From Hyphobacterium sp. CCMP332 (GTDB lineage Bacteria; Bacteroidota; Bacteroidia; Cytophagales; CCMP332): a stretch of DNA of 64,000 bases. Location: positions 2,086,001 through 2,150,000 of the forward strand of contig CP058647.1 in the NCBI GenBank assembly GCA_014323545.1. Direction: 5' to 3'. Of the stretch, positions 43,721 through 52,662 are shown piece after piece. Positions within the stretch are counted from its first letter, which is position 1, and the number at the start of each line of letters is the position of its first letter. Below the pieces are notes generated by a model. The model searched no databases. It saw nothing but the letters and a program-made list of their open reading frames with translations, and was not told where the DNA came from. Position numbers and translations under genes: made by a program.

Positions 43721-45991
43721 ATGAAGAATTTAATACTTGTATTTTTTTACCTATTCAGCGTTTTAAATGCAATTGCTCAATTTCAGGGCTATAAATTTAA
43801 ATTTTCTAATGATCCCTTAGTAATCGAGAACAGCGATACACTGGATTTTCCATGGGCAGGTGGATTAAACGCACCCCAATTTAATACACTGGACATCAAT
43901 GCTGATGGCATGGAGGATCTCGCCCTTTACGATCAGAGTTCAGGAAGGATGGTGGTATTTTTGGCAAAGGGACAAGGCTATGAATTTAATCTTGAGTATT
44001 CCGAGACCTTCCCTTATGGTTTTAATGGGATTTACGGATGGGTATTTTTAAGAGACGCCAACTGTGACGGAAGAAAGGACCTCTACACCAAAACACCGGC
44101 AGGAGCACAGATTTACCGAAATTTAAATGGCCCGGTTAATTATCCGATTTGGGCTACATTTGATCCTATTATTCAATACGATACCAGTATAAATATACCC
44201 ATAAGCGAAGCTGATATACCGGCTTTTGAAGATGTGGATAATGACGGAGATATTGATCTGGTGACATTTGAATTCAGCAGTGGTGGAACCATAGATTATT
44301 TTCGGAATTTATCGCAGGAATGGGTAGGAAATTGTGGAATTTCTGAATTTGAACGTGTAACAAGATGCTGGGGTAGAATTTACGAATGCCAAACCTGTGG
44401 CAAATACGATATCAATCTTGCTGCGAATTGTTATATCAATGGCAATCCCGCCAATTTGTATTGTCAGCCAAGAATGGCAAGGCATGCGGGTTCTACCATG
44501 CTGGCTATTGATATGGACGGTGATTCGGATAAGGACTTATTACTTGGTGATATCGGATGTAGCGAGGTGACTTATCTTGAAAATGTAGGCTCAAATACTT
44601 TCGCACAATTTGATTCAGCGGAATTAGGCTATCCTTTTAATACAACTCCGATTAATTTCTTTGTTTTTCCTGCTATGTTTTATGAAGATGTTGACCAGGA
44701 TGGTATTAAGGATTTGCTGGTAACACCAAATACCACGGATAACCCTGCAGGAGCCATTGATCTGGCAAATTCAGTTCATTTTTATAAGAATATTGGAAGC
44801 ACAGCGACACCCAGTTTTACATATATTCAGGATAACTTTCTTCAGGATAATATGATTGATGTTGGGAATTATTCAAGTCCCGCATTGGTGGATTACGATG
44901 CAGATGGAGATTTGGACCTCTTTATTGGAAATAGGGGTAGATCAATTAACGGGATACAAAAAGGACGTCTTTATTATTATGAAAACACGGGTGATCCGAA
45001 TGTTCCTGAATTTACACTCATCGATGATGATTTTCTGGGATTGTTTAACAGAAATGTTGAAAATATAAGACCATTTTTCCACGATTTAACTGGCAATGGC
45101 GTTTTGGACATCGGTCTTTTGTTGGGAGAAAATGGCGGTTTAGATTATGAATTGTACATGGCAGCAAATACATCTGTGGCAGGCAGCCCAATGAGTTTTA
45201 GCACCGATAGTATTCGAATTTATTCTGACAGTCTTCCTCGTTTATTTCCCGGGGATTTTCCAAAGTTTTACGATTATGATAACGATGGAAACGATGATCT
45301 ATTTATAGGCATCAGCAATTTTTCATACATGAAATATTATCAAAATACAGGAACCATTCAGAATCCGTCATTTTCTGAACAAAATTCAGATGTAGGCTTT
45401 ATTGGTAGTCCTCTGGGTAATACTCAGCCGAGTTTTGAATTTCTGGATTTTGACGGCAATGGAGATATTGATATGCTTTATGGCGATATACGCGGAAGGC
45501 TAAGAGTTTATCCGAATTTTATCAACGAAATCAGTTCCGGAGACACTATCGATTTCAGATCAAATGTGATTGTTAATGATACTTTAAGTCCGGGAACGCC
45601 AATTGATCAAAAACTGAATGAATTTTTAAAATTAACAACGGGCGATTTAAATAATGATGGGAAAGTGGATATAGTGCTTGGTACAAAAACCGGCGGTTTG
45701 CATTATTTTATTAATGAGTCCACCCCTATTAACGGACTTGGTTCTCTTTATGCAAAAAGAAAATCGCTTAAAGTATTTCCGGTTCCATCTTCAGATATTG
45801 TCAATATAAGTTCTGAAATATCAGGAGAATTAGAGGTCTTCGATCTGATGGGCAGATCTTATTTAAAAAGTCGAGTAGAGTCCAATGAAGATTATAAAAT
45901 TGATCTATCTGTTTATAAATCAGGTATTTATTTTCTAAAATTAAAAGGAGATAAAGGAGAAATATATTCAGGAAAAATGATAAAGAATTAA
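43721..45991 (+). CDS. Secreted FG-GAP/VCBS repeat protein with type IX sorting domain
   Basis: A 756-residue surface or secreted protein. It has a signal peptide (1-19, AIAQ), then beta-propeller repeats marked by calcium-binding loops such as DVDNDGDID, DMDGDSDKD, DVDQDGIKD, DYDADGDLD, DYDNDGNDD and DFDGNGDID. A cysteine-rich insertion sits near 218-255 (CWGRIYECQTCGKYD ... CYINGNPANLYC). The last 75 residues, from LKVFPVPSSDIVNIS to YSGKMIKN, are a type A sorting domain recognised by the type IX secretion system and removed at the cell surface. Ligand or substrate unknown. It is divergent from the fibre array and converges with the amidase gene, overlapping by four bases. Confidence 0.87.
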   Translation: MKNLILVFFYLFSVLNAIAQFQGYKFKFSNDPLVIENSDTLDFPWAGGLNAPQFNTLDINADGMEDLALYDQSSGRMVVFLAKGQGYEFNLEYSETFPYGFNGIYGWVFLRDANCDGRKDLYTKTPAGAQIYRNLNGPVNYPIWATFDPIIQYDTSINIPISEADIPAFEDVDNDGDIDLVTFEFSSGGTIDYFRNLSQEWVGNCGISEFERVTRCWGRIYECQTCGKYDINLAANCYINGNPANLYCQPRMARHAGSTMLAIDMDGDSDKDLLLGDIGCSEVTYLENVGSNTFAQFDSAELGYPFNTTPINFFVFPAMFYEDVDQDGIKDLLVTPNTTDNPAGAIDLANSVHFYKNIGSTATPSFTYIQDNFLQDNMIDVGNYSSPALVDYDADGDLDLFIGNRGRSINGIQKGRLYYYENTGDPNVPEFTLIDDDFLGLFNRNVENIRPFFHDLTGNGVLDIGLLLGENGGLDYELYMAANTSVAGSPMSFSTDSIRIYSDSLPRLFPGDFPKFYDYDNDGNDDLFIGISNFSYMKYYQNTGTIQNPSFSEQNSDVGFIGSPLGNTQPSFEFLDFDGNGDIDMLYGDIRGRLRVYPNFINEISSGDTIDFRSNVIVNDTLSPGTPIDQKLNEFLKLTTGDLNNDGKVDIVLGTKTGGLHYFINESTPINGLGSLYAKRKSLKVFPVPSSDIVNISSEISGELEVFDLMGRSYLKSRVESNEDYKIDLSVYKSGIYFLKLKGDKGEIYSGKMIKN

Positions 45992-46767
45992 AGGATTTTA
46001 AATTGATCCTGATCCTCTAACAGAGGAAACTTTTTCCGGTAGGCAATTAATTTATCTTGGGATAATTCAATATTAAATATGCCATCTTCATTATTCAATT
46101 CCAGAAGCGCGCTCCCCAAAAAGTCATAAGCAGCAGAATTACCGGAATAATTAAGCCCTTGACCGTCCTTGCCAATTCTATTGAGACCTATTGAATAGGA
46201 AGCATTTTCCAAAGCCCTTGCTTTGAGCAAAGCATTCCAGGCAGATATTCTGGTTTCAGGCCAGTTGGCAACATAAATTAAAAGGTCATAGGGATTGGAT
46301 TTTAGATTTCGGCTCCAGACCGGAAACCTTAGATCATAACAAATCAGCGGCAAAATTTTCCAGCCCTTCAATTCTGTCATCAATTTTTCATTGCCTGGAC
46401 TATAATAGTCACTTTCGGAGGCAAAGGTGAAAAGATGTCTTTTGTCATATTGCGCAAAAGTGCCATCGGGACGCATCCAGATCAAGCGATTGTAATTATG
46501 CCCATTCTCTTTTATAATCAGGCTTCCTGTTATTACGCATTTCTTTTGAGCAGCCATTTTTTGCATCCATTTGAAGCTGTGCAAATTCATGGGTTCGGCT
46601 AGTTTTTTAGTATCCATGGAAAAGCCGGTACTGAACATCTCGGGCAATACTATCAGGTCTGTCTCTATGTCTATTTGCCATATTTTTTCTTCCAAATGCG
46701 CTAAATTGGCTATAGGATCTTCCCAGTGAAGATGAGTTTGAATGAGTGAAATATTTAAATTCTGCAT
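45988..46767 (-). CDS. Omega-amidase, nitrilase superfamily (YafV-like)
   Basis: A 259-residue carbon-nitrogen hydrolase with the catalytic triad E43 (LPEMFSTGF), K109 (YDKRHLF) and C143 (ICYDLRFPVW). The sequence pattern, including STGFSMD and SRN after the cysteine, is that of omega-amidases, which hydrolyse alpha-ketoglutaramate to 2-oxoglutarate and ammonia. Its start overlaps the end of the aminotransferase gene by 13 bases. That enzyme would make ketoglutaramate when it uses glutamine as amino donor, so the two form a logical pair and the amidase pulls the reaction forward. Cytoplasmic. Substrate is inferred from family and context. Confidence 0.85.
   Translation of the reverse strand: MQNLNISLIQTHLHWEDPIANLAHLEEKIWQIDIETDLIVLPEMFSTGFSMDTKKLAEPMNLHSFKWMQKMAAQKKCVITGSLIIKENGHNYNRLIWMRPDGTFAQYDKRHLFTFASESDYYSPGNEKLMTELKGWKILPLICYDLRFPVWSRNLKSNPYDLLIYVANWPETRISAWNALLKARALENASYSIGLNRIGKDGQGLNYSGNSAAYDFLGSALLELNNEDGIFNIELSQDKLIAYRKKFPLLEDQDQFKIL
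46013..46035 (+). terminator. Weak hairpin terminator for the FG-GAP gene
   Basis: TCCTCT (46013-46018), loop AAC, AGAGGA (46022-46027), then TTTTT at 46031-46035 after three other bases. It lies inside the 3' end of the convergent amidase gene. The short stem and the gap before the T-run make it doubtful. Confidence 0.35.
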
Positions 46768-47897
46768 AAAATATTTGCGGCTTTGACCAGGGTTTCATCG
46801 CTTTTCGCAAAACAGAATCTAAGCATTTTAGGATCGTAACCGTCCGAATAGAAAACTGAAATTGGAATGGAGGCTATCTTATATTCTTTGGTTAGGTATT
46901 CGGCATAGGTTTTATCATCGCGTTCATCCATGTGGCCATAGGAGAGCAATTGAAAATAGGTTCCTTTTGAAGCTGAAAACTCAAATTTTGAGTCTTTGAT
47001 CAATTCTAAAAATTTATTTCTCCTCCTTTGGTAAAAACGCGGTAAGTCGAGGTATTCGTTTTTGAATTGCAAAAAATCGGCAAATGCCAATTGGCTGGGC
47101 GTATGAGTTGAGAAACAAACAAATTGATGGATCTTTCTAAAGGACTTACTCAATGCTTCCGGTGCCACACAATAACCCACTTTCCAGCCGGTATTGTGAT
47201 AGGTTTTTCCAAATGAAGAAATAATAAATGATCGCTCTTTTAAACTCTCAATCAACATGGCCGATTGATGTACTTCGTCATCAAATATTATATGTTCGTA
47301 AACCTCATCGGAAATCACCCATAGATTATGGGCCTCGGCTATTTCAGCAAGACGCTGCAAGTCCATATCGGACCAAATACTTCCTGTTGGATTATGAGGG
47401 GTATTAAATATAACCGCCTTGGTCTTATTTGAAATCTTTTCCTCAACCTTGTTCCAGTCTATTTTAAACTCAGGCGCTTCGAGCCTTACCGGTATACAAA
47501 TGCCTCCATTTAAATCAATGACTGGTTTGTAGCTGTCATAGGCGGGTTCAAAAATTATTATTTCATCTCCTGGTTCAGTAACTGCAGAAATGGCAACAAA
47601 TAATGCTTCAGTAGCACCCGAAGTAACTGTAACTTCTGATTCCGGATTGTAATACACACCGTAAAGCGATTCGGTTTTTTCGGAAATTCTCTCTCTCAGT
47701 TTAATATGTCCCGGCATTGCTGCGTATTGATTGGCTCCGTTCAACATGTGTTTGTGAACAAGATTGATCAGGCGTTCGGAGGTTTGAAAATCCGGAAAAC
47801 CCTGGGAAAGATTGATGGCATCATTGTCCTGTGCCATTTTCGACATTATTGCGAAAATGGTTGTTCCTACATCCGGTAATTTGTTTGGATAATTCAT
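46755..47897 (-). CDS. PLP-dependent methionine/glutamine aminotransferase (YbdL-like)
   Basis: A 380-residue fold type I aminotransferase. NTPHNPTG (165-172), D197 with Y200 (SDEVYEH) and the PLP lysine K231 in SSFGKTYHNTGWKVGY are all in place. The start LSQGFPDF motif and overall sequence match the YbdL/kynurenine-aminotransferase group, which in Bacteroidota is annotated as methionine aminotransferase and recycles methionine from its 2-oxo acid with glutamine as donor. The overlapping omega-amidase gene downstream supports glutamine use. It also touches the peptide deformylase gene upstream by one base, so def, this gene and the amidase are one operon. Preferred substrate is inferred. Confidence 0.85.
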   Translation of the reverse strand: MNYPNKLPDVGTTIFAIMSKMAQDNDAINLSQGFPDFQTSERLINLVHKHMLNGANQYAAMPGHIKLRERISEKTESLYGVYYNPESEVTVTSGATEALFVAISAVTEPGDEIIIFEPAYDSYKPVIDLNGGICIPVRLEAPEFKIDWNKVEEKISNKTKAVIFNTPHNPTGSIWSDMDLQRLAEIAEAHNLWVISDEVYEHIIFDDEVHQSAMLIESLKERSFIISSFGKTYHNTGWKVGYCVAPEALSKSFRKIHQFVCFSTHTPSQLAFADFLQFKNEYLDLPRFYQRRRNKFLELIKDSKFEFSASKGTYFQLLSYGHMDERDDKTYAEYLTKEYKIASIPISVFYSDGYDPKMLRFCFAKSDETLVKAANILCRI

Positions 47898-48448
47898 TAT
47901 CGGGCCGGGAAGCGCATTTTATAATCAACCTCAACTTTCCCTTTTGAGATATTATTTAATTTTCCTTTCAGGATTCTTTTTTTGAAACCACTTAAATGAT
48001 CTGTAAAAAGTATGCCCTCAATATGATCGTATTCATGTTGTATGATTCTGGCTTTTAATCCCTCGTATTCTTCTTCATGAAAATTCCAGTCTTCATCGTA
48101 ATATTTGATTTTGAGCCTTTCCGGGCGATCCACATTTTCCCGAATATTGGGAATACTCAAACAGCCCTCCTCAAATGTCCAGTCATCGCCAAATTCATCT
48201 TCGATCTCAGGATTGATAAAAGCCTGTTTAAAACCCATTAATTCATCTTCTTCCATGGGCTCACCATCGATCACGAAAATTCTGAGGTTTTTGCCAATTT
48301 GAGGCCCTGCCAATCCAACACCTTTGGCCTGATACATCGTTTCATACATATCGGCCACCAACTCTTTTACATCGAGTTCATCTTTATTTATATCTCTTGC
48401 TCTTTTCTTTAGTACCGGGTCTCCGTATGCTACAATCGGATAGATCAT
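47897..48448 (-). CDS. def: Peptide deformylase
   Basis: Removes the formyl group from new proteins. The three signature motifs are clear: GVGLAGPQIG (43-52), EEGCLSIP (93-100, metal ligand C96) and QHEYDHIEG (137-145, metal ligands H138 and H142, catalytic E139). The 183 residues fit a type I enzyme. The start overlaps ruvX by four bases, so translation is coupled within the hemerythrin-ruvX-def-aminotransferase-amidase operon. Confidence 0.96.
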   Translation of the reverse strand: MIYPIVAYGDPVLKKRARDINKDELDVKELVADMYETMYQAKGVGLAGPQIGKNLRIFVIDGEPMEEDELMGFKQAFINPEIEDEFGDDWTFEEGCLSIPNIRENVDRPERLKIKYYDEDWNFHEEEYEGLKARIIQHEYDHIEGILFTDHLSGFKKRILKGKLNNISKGKVEVDYKMRFPAR

Positions 48449-48861
48449 AATGTATTTTTTTCGAGATATGATTGTAAAATTATAACAGCTGAGGTTTTAT
48501 CAATATTTTCTTTCTTTTTTCGATAAGCTTTGCTCGTTCCACCGGCTATCATTGCATCCAATGCCATTTTGGAGGTGTATCTCTCATCTTCAAGGTGCAA
48601 TGGCATAGCCGGAAATGTTTTTTTTAAGGTATTTACAAAGCCCCGAACATGCTGGGTATTATTTGTTTCGTTGCCGTCCAAATTTACAGGCATACCAATT
48701 ACAAAGGCTTCAACATCCTCTTTTGTTAAATAGTTTTTAATATAGTCGATAATGTCTTTTGAATGGATGGTTTCTAAGGGAGTACATATAATTTTTAGTG
48801 GATCCGTTGTGGCAATTCCCACTCTTTTGGTTCCATAATCGAAGGCCAGAATCCTTCCCAT
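48445..48861 (-). CDS. ruvX: Holliday junction resolvase-like protein RuvX/YqgF
   Basis: A 138-residue RNase H-like nuclease, in E. coli also linked to 16S rRNA 5' end processing. The N-terminal LAFDYGTKRVGIA carries the first catalytic aspartate; FVIGMPVNLDGNE and the C-terminal LEDERYTS follow, then DKTSAVIILQSYLE with the last acidic residue. The ATG overlaps the stop of the upstream hemerythrin gene by one base. The pairing with def is a frequent Bacteroidota order. Confidence 0.93.
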   Translation of the reverse strand: MGRILAFDYGTKRVGIATTDPLKIICTPLETIHSKDIIDYIKNYLTKEDVEAFVIGMPVNLDGNETNNTQHVRGFVNTLKKTFPAMPLHLEDERYTSKMALDAMIAGGTSKAYRKKKENIDKTSAVIILQSYLEKNTL

Positions 48862-49613
48862 CAGTTGAGAAAACTCGTACTTAATATTTTTTTCTGTACC
48901 TCCTTTTGAAGCGCTATGGCTTTGGGAAAAAGGATTTCATTTTCTATACAGGCATGTCTTGACAATTCCTCTTCAAATTCCTGCAATTCAGCAAAAATGA
49001 CACGCAAATTCAATTCCGAATTTTCGGGCAATTGGTAATTGGAAGTCAGGTTTCGAATGCCTTCCATTTCATCATCATCGTCATGATGCAAAGCTGCCAT
49101 TTCGTGAATTGGCTTTTGATTTGTCAACATGAACATTTTTCCCGGATTTTTTCCCCTTTTTGCGATGGCATACATTTCCAGTACGGTTCTGAAAAGCTGA
49201 TCTTCCTCTTCGTGGATGTGATGAATAAAATCATCGACGAATATTGGAAAAATGAACTTGAGATCTTTGATGATATCTGAACAATTGAACTCAAGTGGAT
49301 CCAGATTTTCAATCAAGTCCTGAATGTATGGCAAGCGACGCCAGAGAAAACGCTGATGCATGCTTTGTAAATAGGCGATTAAAAGATCTACAGGAATAGT
49401 TTTAAGATCTGATACAGAGGGTTGGTCTCTCAGCGAATACCAGTCGGCCATATCCGATAGCAATAAATTTGAATCGATATTGTGCAAAGAACAAACATCT
49501 TTAACGGTCAGATCGGAGTACCTGGAATAAAAAATTCCCCGATCATAAAGAAATGACCCCATTAAAGGCTCTTTTTCAAGAATTTCGTATAAAAAATGCT
49601 TGCTTTGAAACAA
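48861..49613 (-). CDS. Hemerythrin-domain protein, RIC/ScdA/YtfE-like iron-sulfur cluster repair type
   Basis: A 250-residue protein. The N-terminal domain (about 1-60: KEPLMGSFLYDRGIFYSRYSD, then VKDVCSLHNI) resembles the ScdA N-terminal domain, but the usual double cysteine is replaced (FYSRY). The rest is a four-helix hemerythrin domain with iron-ligand motifs HHIHEEEDQLF, ALHHDDDDEMEGI and HACIENEILFP. Family members repair Fe-S clusters damaged by nitric oxide or oxidants and may bind NO. The start is probably TTG (49613), because the conserved N-terminal helix begins right there; an ATG 17 codons later would cut into it. A perfect palindrome overlapping a -7 box just upstream suggests repression. 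It leads the ruvX-def operon. Confidence 0.82.
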   Translation of the reverse strand: MFQSKHFLYEILEKEPLMGSFLYDRGIFYSRYSDLTVKDVCSLHNIDSNLLLSDMADWYSLRDQPSVSDLKTIPVDLLIAYLQSMHQRFLWRRLPYIQDLIENLDPLEFNCSDIIKDLKFIFPIFVDDFIHHIHEEEDQLFRTVLEMYAIAKRGKNPGKMFMLTNQKPIHEMAALHHDDDDEMEGIRNLTSNYQLPENSELNLRVIFAELQEFEEELSRHACIENEILFPKAIALQKEVQKKILSTSFLN

Positions 49614-49622
49614 TTTACTGCG

Positions 49623-49640
49623 AATTTGAATTCAAATTTA
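49623..49640 (-). promoter_or_regulatory. Operator-like palindrome overlapping the -7 box of the hemerythrin gene
   Basis: AATTTGAATTCAAATT (49623-49638) is a perfect 16-base palindrome. On the minus strand TAAATTTG (49640-49633), a full -7 match, overlaps it. No TTG with 17-23 base spacing was found upstream, as expected for a promoter that depends on an activator or is tightly regulated. A regulator is not identified. Confidence 0.5.
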
Positions 49641-49756
49641 TGAATCAATGATTTATTTCACAGGTTTGTGAATAAAAGATATCCACAGATTTTAAAATTT
49701 TGTAAGGAAAATTGCAGATTTTTGAATTTTAAAGAGGTCATTTTTATCAGTATCAG

Positions 49757-51367
49757 ATGCTAAGAAATCTCAAAGTACTCATCATTGTTATCGGTTTTCT
49801 CGTTTTGGGATTCGCCATAGGGGCATATATCCCCAACAATGAATCTGCAAAAGGCTTAAATACAGGTTTTTCAAAATTCAGGGAAGTTTTGACCTACATC
49901 GAAAAAGACTATGTAGATACCGTTGACCTTGACGAACTCACGGACTTTGCCATTCAAAAAATGCTTGAAAAACTTGACCCGCATTCCATATACATTCCAC
50001 CTAAGGAAGTGGAAATGGCTCAATCTCAATTGAGGGGAAATTTTGAAGGAATAGGTATAGAGTTCAATATTTTACGCGATACCCTTTATGTGGTTACACC
50101 GCTTAGTGGCGGGCCTTCTGAAAAGGTCGGAATCAGGGCCGGCGATAAAATAATAAAAGTAGACGGTGAAGATTTTGCGGGGATCGGATTGAAGAATTCG
50201 GATGTTTATGAAGCATTGAGGGGAGATAAAGGCACAAAAGTTCAGCTTTCTGTTTTAAGGCCACGAAAAAAGAAATTATTGGAGTTTACAGTTGTGAGAG
50301 ATAAAATTCCGACCTTCTCGGTGGATGTTGCCTACATGCTCGATGATAAAATTGGCTATATCAAACTCAATCGCTTTTCTGCCACATCTTACGATGAATT
50401 CAAAGAAGGCCTCGATAAATTAAAAAATGAGGGCATGAAAAACCTGATCCTGGATTTAAGAGATAATCCCGGTGGATATCTGGATAAAGCAGTTAAAATA
50501 ACGGATGAGTTTCTTAAAGGTGAAAAACTGATTGTTTATACCAAATCTAAAAATGGACGCTATGACGACCAACTTAAATCTAATCGCAAAGGCGATTTTG
50601 AAAAAGGAGCACTGATAGTTTTAATAAACGAAGGCAGCGCCTCTGCCTCAGAAATTGTTTCGGGAGCTCTGCAAGATCATGACCGCGCCTTAATTGTTGG
50701 AAGAAGATCTTTTGGCAAAGGATTGGTCCAGCAACCGATCCCGCTTAGTAATAAGGGTGAACTGAGGCTAACCGTTTCTAGGTATTATATTCCAAGTGGA
50801 AGAAGCATTCAGAAAACCTATGAGAATGGTGTAAAAGATTATCACGAAGATTTTCGCCGCCGTGTAGAACATGGTGAGTTGTTTCACGAAGACAGTATAA
50901 AATTTGCGGACAGCCTGGTTTACAAAACAAGTTCGGGAAGAAAAGTTTACGGAGGTGGGGGTATTATGCCGGATGTATTTGTTCCGAGAGATACCAGCAA
51001 TTGGACAGATTTGCTTGGAGATCTTTATTCGACAAATGTTATTCGCGAGTTTTCGTACGATTGGGTTGAAGAAAAAAGAAGCGAACTCGAAGCCATGGGT
51101 CTGGAAAAGTATATTTCTGAATTTAAAATAGATGATGCCATTCTGGGCGAATTAATGATAACCGCAAGTAAAGCGGGAATTGAATTCGATCCCAATGATA
51201 TTCTGGATTCTAAAGAATCACTACAGATTCAATTAAAGGCGCTAATTGCCAGGAATATTTGGGGCTCTGACGGATTCTTCCCAATTTACCAACAGGAAGA
51301 TGAAATATTGCAGGCGGCGCTCGACAATATGGACGTAGCAGTCGGTTTTGCCAGAACAAAAAAATAA
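49757..51367 (+). CDS. C-terminal processing protease, S41 family (CtpA)
   Basis: A 536-residue serine protease of the periplasm. It has an N-terminal membrane anchor or signal (about 7-24), a PDZ domain with GIGIEFNIL (98-106) that binds the substrate C-terminus, and the tail-specific protease domain. The Ser-Lys dyad is S296 in EGSASASEI and K321 in GRRSFGKGLVQ, 25 residues apart as in Prc/CtpA. The C-terminal extension (about 400-536) is typical of Bacteroidota members. It runs directly into rmuC (one-base overlap TAATG). Divergent from the hemerythrin operon. Substrates unknown, probably envelope proteins. Confidence 0.92.
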   Translation: MLRNLKVLIIVIGFLVLGFAIGAYIPNNESAKGLNTGFSKFREVLTYIEKDYVDTVDLDELTDFAIQKMLEKLDPHSIYIPPKEVEMAQSQLRGNFEGIGIEFNILRDTLYVVTPLSGGPSEKVGIRAGDKIIKVDGEDFAGIGLKNSDVYEALRGDKGTKVQLSVLRPRKKKLLEFTVVRDKIPTFSVDVAYMLDDKIGYIKLNRFSATSYDEFKEGLDKLKNEGMKNLILDLRDNPGGYLDKAVKITDEFLKGEKLIVYTKSKNGRYDDQLKSNRKGDFEKGALIVLINEGSASASEIVSGALQDHDRALIVGRRSFGKGLVQQPIPLSNKGELRLTVSRYYIPSGRSIQKTYENGVKDYHEDFRRRVEHGELFHEDSIKFADSLVYKTSSGRKVYGGGGIMPDVFVPRDTSNWTDLLGDLYSTNVIREFSYDWVEEKRSELEAMGLEKYISEFKIDDAILGELMITASKAGIEFDPNDILDSKESLQIQLKALIARNIWGSDGFFPIYQQEDEILQAALDNMDVAVGFARTKK

Positions 51368-52662
51368 TGGGACTGGAATTGATTTACCTTGTCACCGGTG
51401 TTTTGCTAGGTGTAGCCATAGGCTGGTTTATGGCCAAAAATAAAGGCGGTTCAGGCGATTTAAATACTTATAAAGCCCAATCGGAAGAACGTCAGATTCA
51501 AATTACCGAACTCAAGACCAAGCTGGAAAAAGAAGAATCGGAAAATGAGCTTTTGCAAAAAGACCTAGCAACCGTAGAGGCCAACTTCAGAAACTTAGAA
51601 GAAAAACTTCGCTCACAGAAAGACGAACTGGAAGAATTGCAAAAGAAATTTAGCATAGAATTTCAAAATCTGGCCAATAAAATATTTGAAGAAAAGAGTC
51701 AGAAATTTACTGAGCAGAATAAAAGTAATCTTGGTGAAATACTAAACCCTCTAAAAGAGAGAATCGAAAAATTCGAGGAAAAAGTAGAAAAAACCGGAAA
51801 GGAAAGTCAATTATCAAATACAGCTTTAAAGGAACAAATTCTCCAGCTTAAAGAACTCAATAAACAAATGAGCAAGGAAGCTGAAAGTTTAACCAAAGCC
51901 TTAAAAGGCGACAGCAAGGCTCAGGGGAATTGGGGCGAAATGCAATTGGAAGCCATTCTTGAAAAAGTAGGACTGGAAAAAGATGTGCATTACGAAAAAG
52001 AGAAAAATCTAAAATCAGAAGATGGTTCTAACCAAAGACTTGATTACATCATCAAGTTGCCGGATGATAAATATCTAATTCTTGATTCCAAGGTTTCACT
52101 AACCGCCTATTCCAATTATTTCGAATCCGAGGATGAAATTGAAAAAGAGAAACACCTAAAAAACCACTTGAACAGCATTTATGCGCATATTAAGCTTTTG
52201 AGTGAAAAGCAATACCAGAACCTTTACGATATCAATCAACCCGATTATGTCATGATGTTTGTGGCCAATGAACCCGCGCTGACAATGGCATTGCGCGAGG
52301 ATCATGATCTCTATGAGAAAGCACTTGAGAAAAATATTGTTCTGGTTTCTACCACTACATTGATGGCCACATTAAGAACAATATCCTATATCTGGAAACA
52401 GGATCTTCAGAATAAAAATGCTATGGAGATTGCCAGACAGGCTGGAAACATGTACGATAAATTCGTAGGTTTTGTTGAAGACCTCAAAACGGTAGGTACG
52501 AATATGGATCGAGCTAAAAACTCCTACGAAGAAGCCATGAAAAAGCTCTACGATGGCAAGGGCAATCTTGTGAAACGTGCAGAAGACCTCAAAAACCTCG
52601 GTGCAAAAGCCACCAAGCAATTGGATGCCAGAATTGTAGACAGAATAAGCGAAGAATCCTAA
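51367..52662 (+). CDS. rmuC: DNA recombination protein RmuC
   Basis: A 431-residue protein anchored by one N-terminal helix (about 4-22), followed by a long coiled coil (about 32-185) and the RmuC nuclease-like domain (about 190-415) with GNWGEMQLEAILEKVGL, then LDYIIKLPDDKYLILDSKVS, a PD-(D/E)xK-type arrangement. In E. coli it limits inversions at short inverted repeats and restricts foreign DNA. Start and stop overlap the neighbours by one base each (TAATG), so ctpA-like, rmuC and the GroES-family gene are one operon. Confidence 0.93.
   Translation: MGLELIYLVTGVLLGVAIGWFMAKNKGGSGDLNTYKAQSEERQIQITELKTKLEKEESENELLQKDLATVEANFRNLEEKLRSQKDELEELQKKFSIEFQNLANKIFEEKSQKFTEQNKSNLGEILNPLKERIEKFEEKVEKTGKESQLSNTALKEQILQLKELNKQMSKEAESLTKALKGDSKAQGNWGEMQLEAILEKVGLEKDVHYEKEKNLKSEDGSNQRLDYIIKLPDDKYLILDSKVSLTAYSNYFESEDEIEKEKHLKNHLNSIYAHIKLLSEKQYQNLYDINQPDYVMMFVANEPALTMALREDHDLYEKALEKNIVLVSTTTLMATLRTISYIWKQDLQNKNAMEIARQAGNMYDKFVGFVEDLKTVGTNMDRAKNSYEEAMKKLYDGKGNLVKRAEDLKNLGAKATKQLDARIVDRISEES

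Noticed and set aside
49665-49690. Two DnaA-box-like sequences (TGTGAATAA and ATATCCACA) suggesting a replication origin
   Set aside because: Only two sites, one of them with a mismatch, no origin-type AT cluster with further boxes and no dnaA, dnaN or gidA nearby; chance is the simpler reading in AT-rich DNA.
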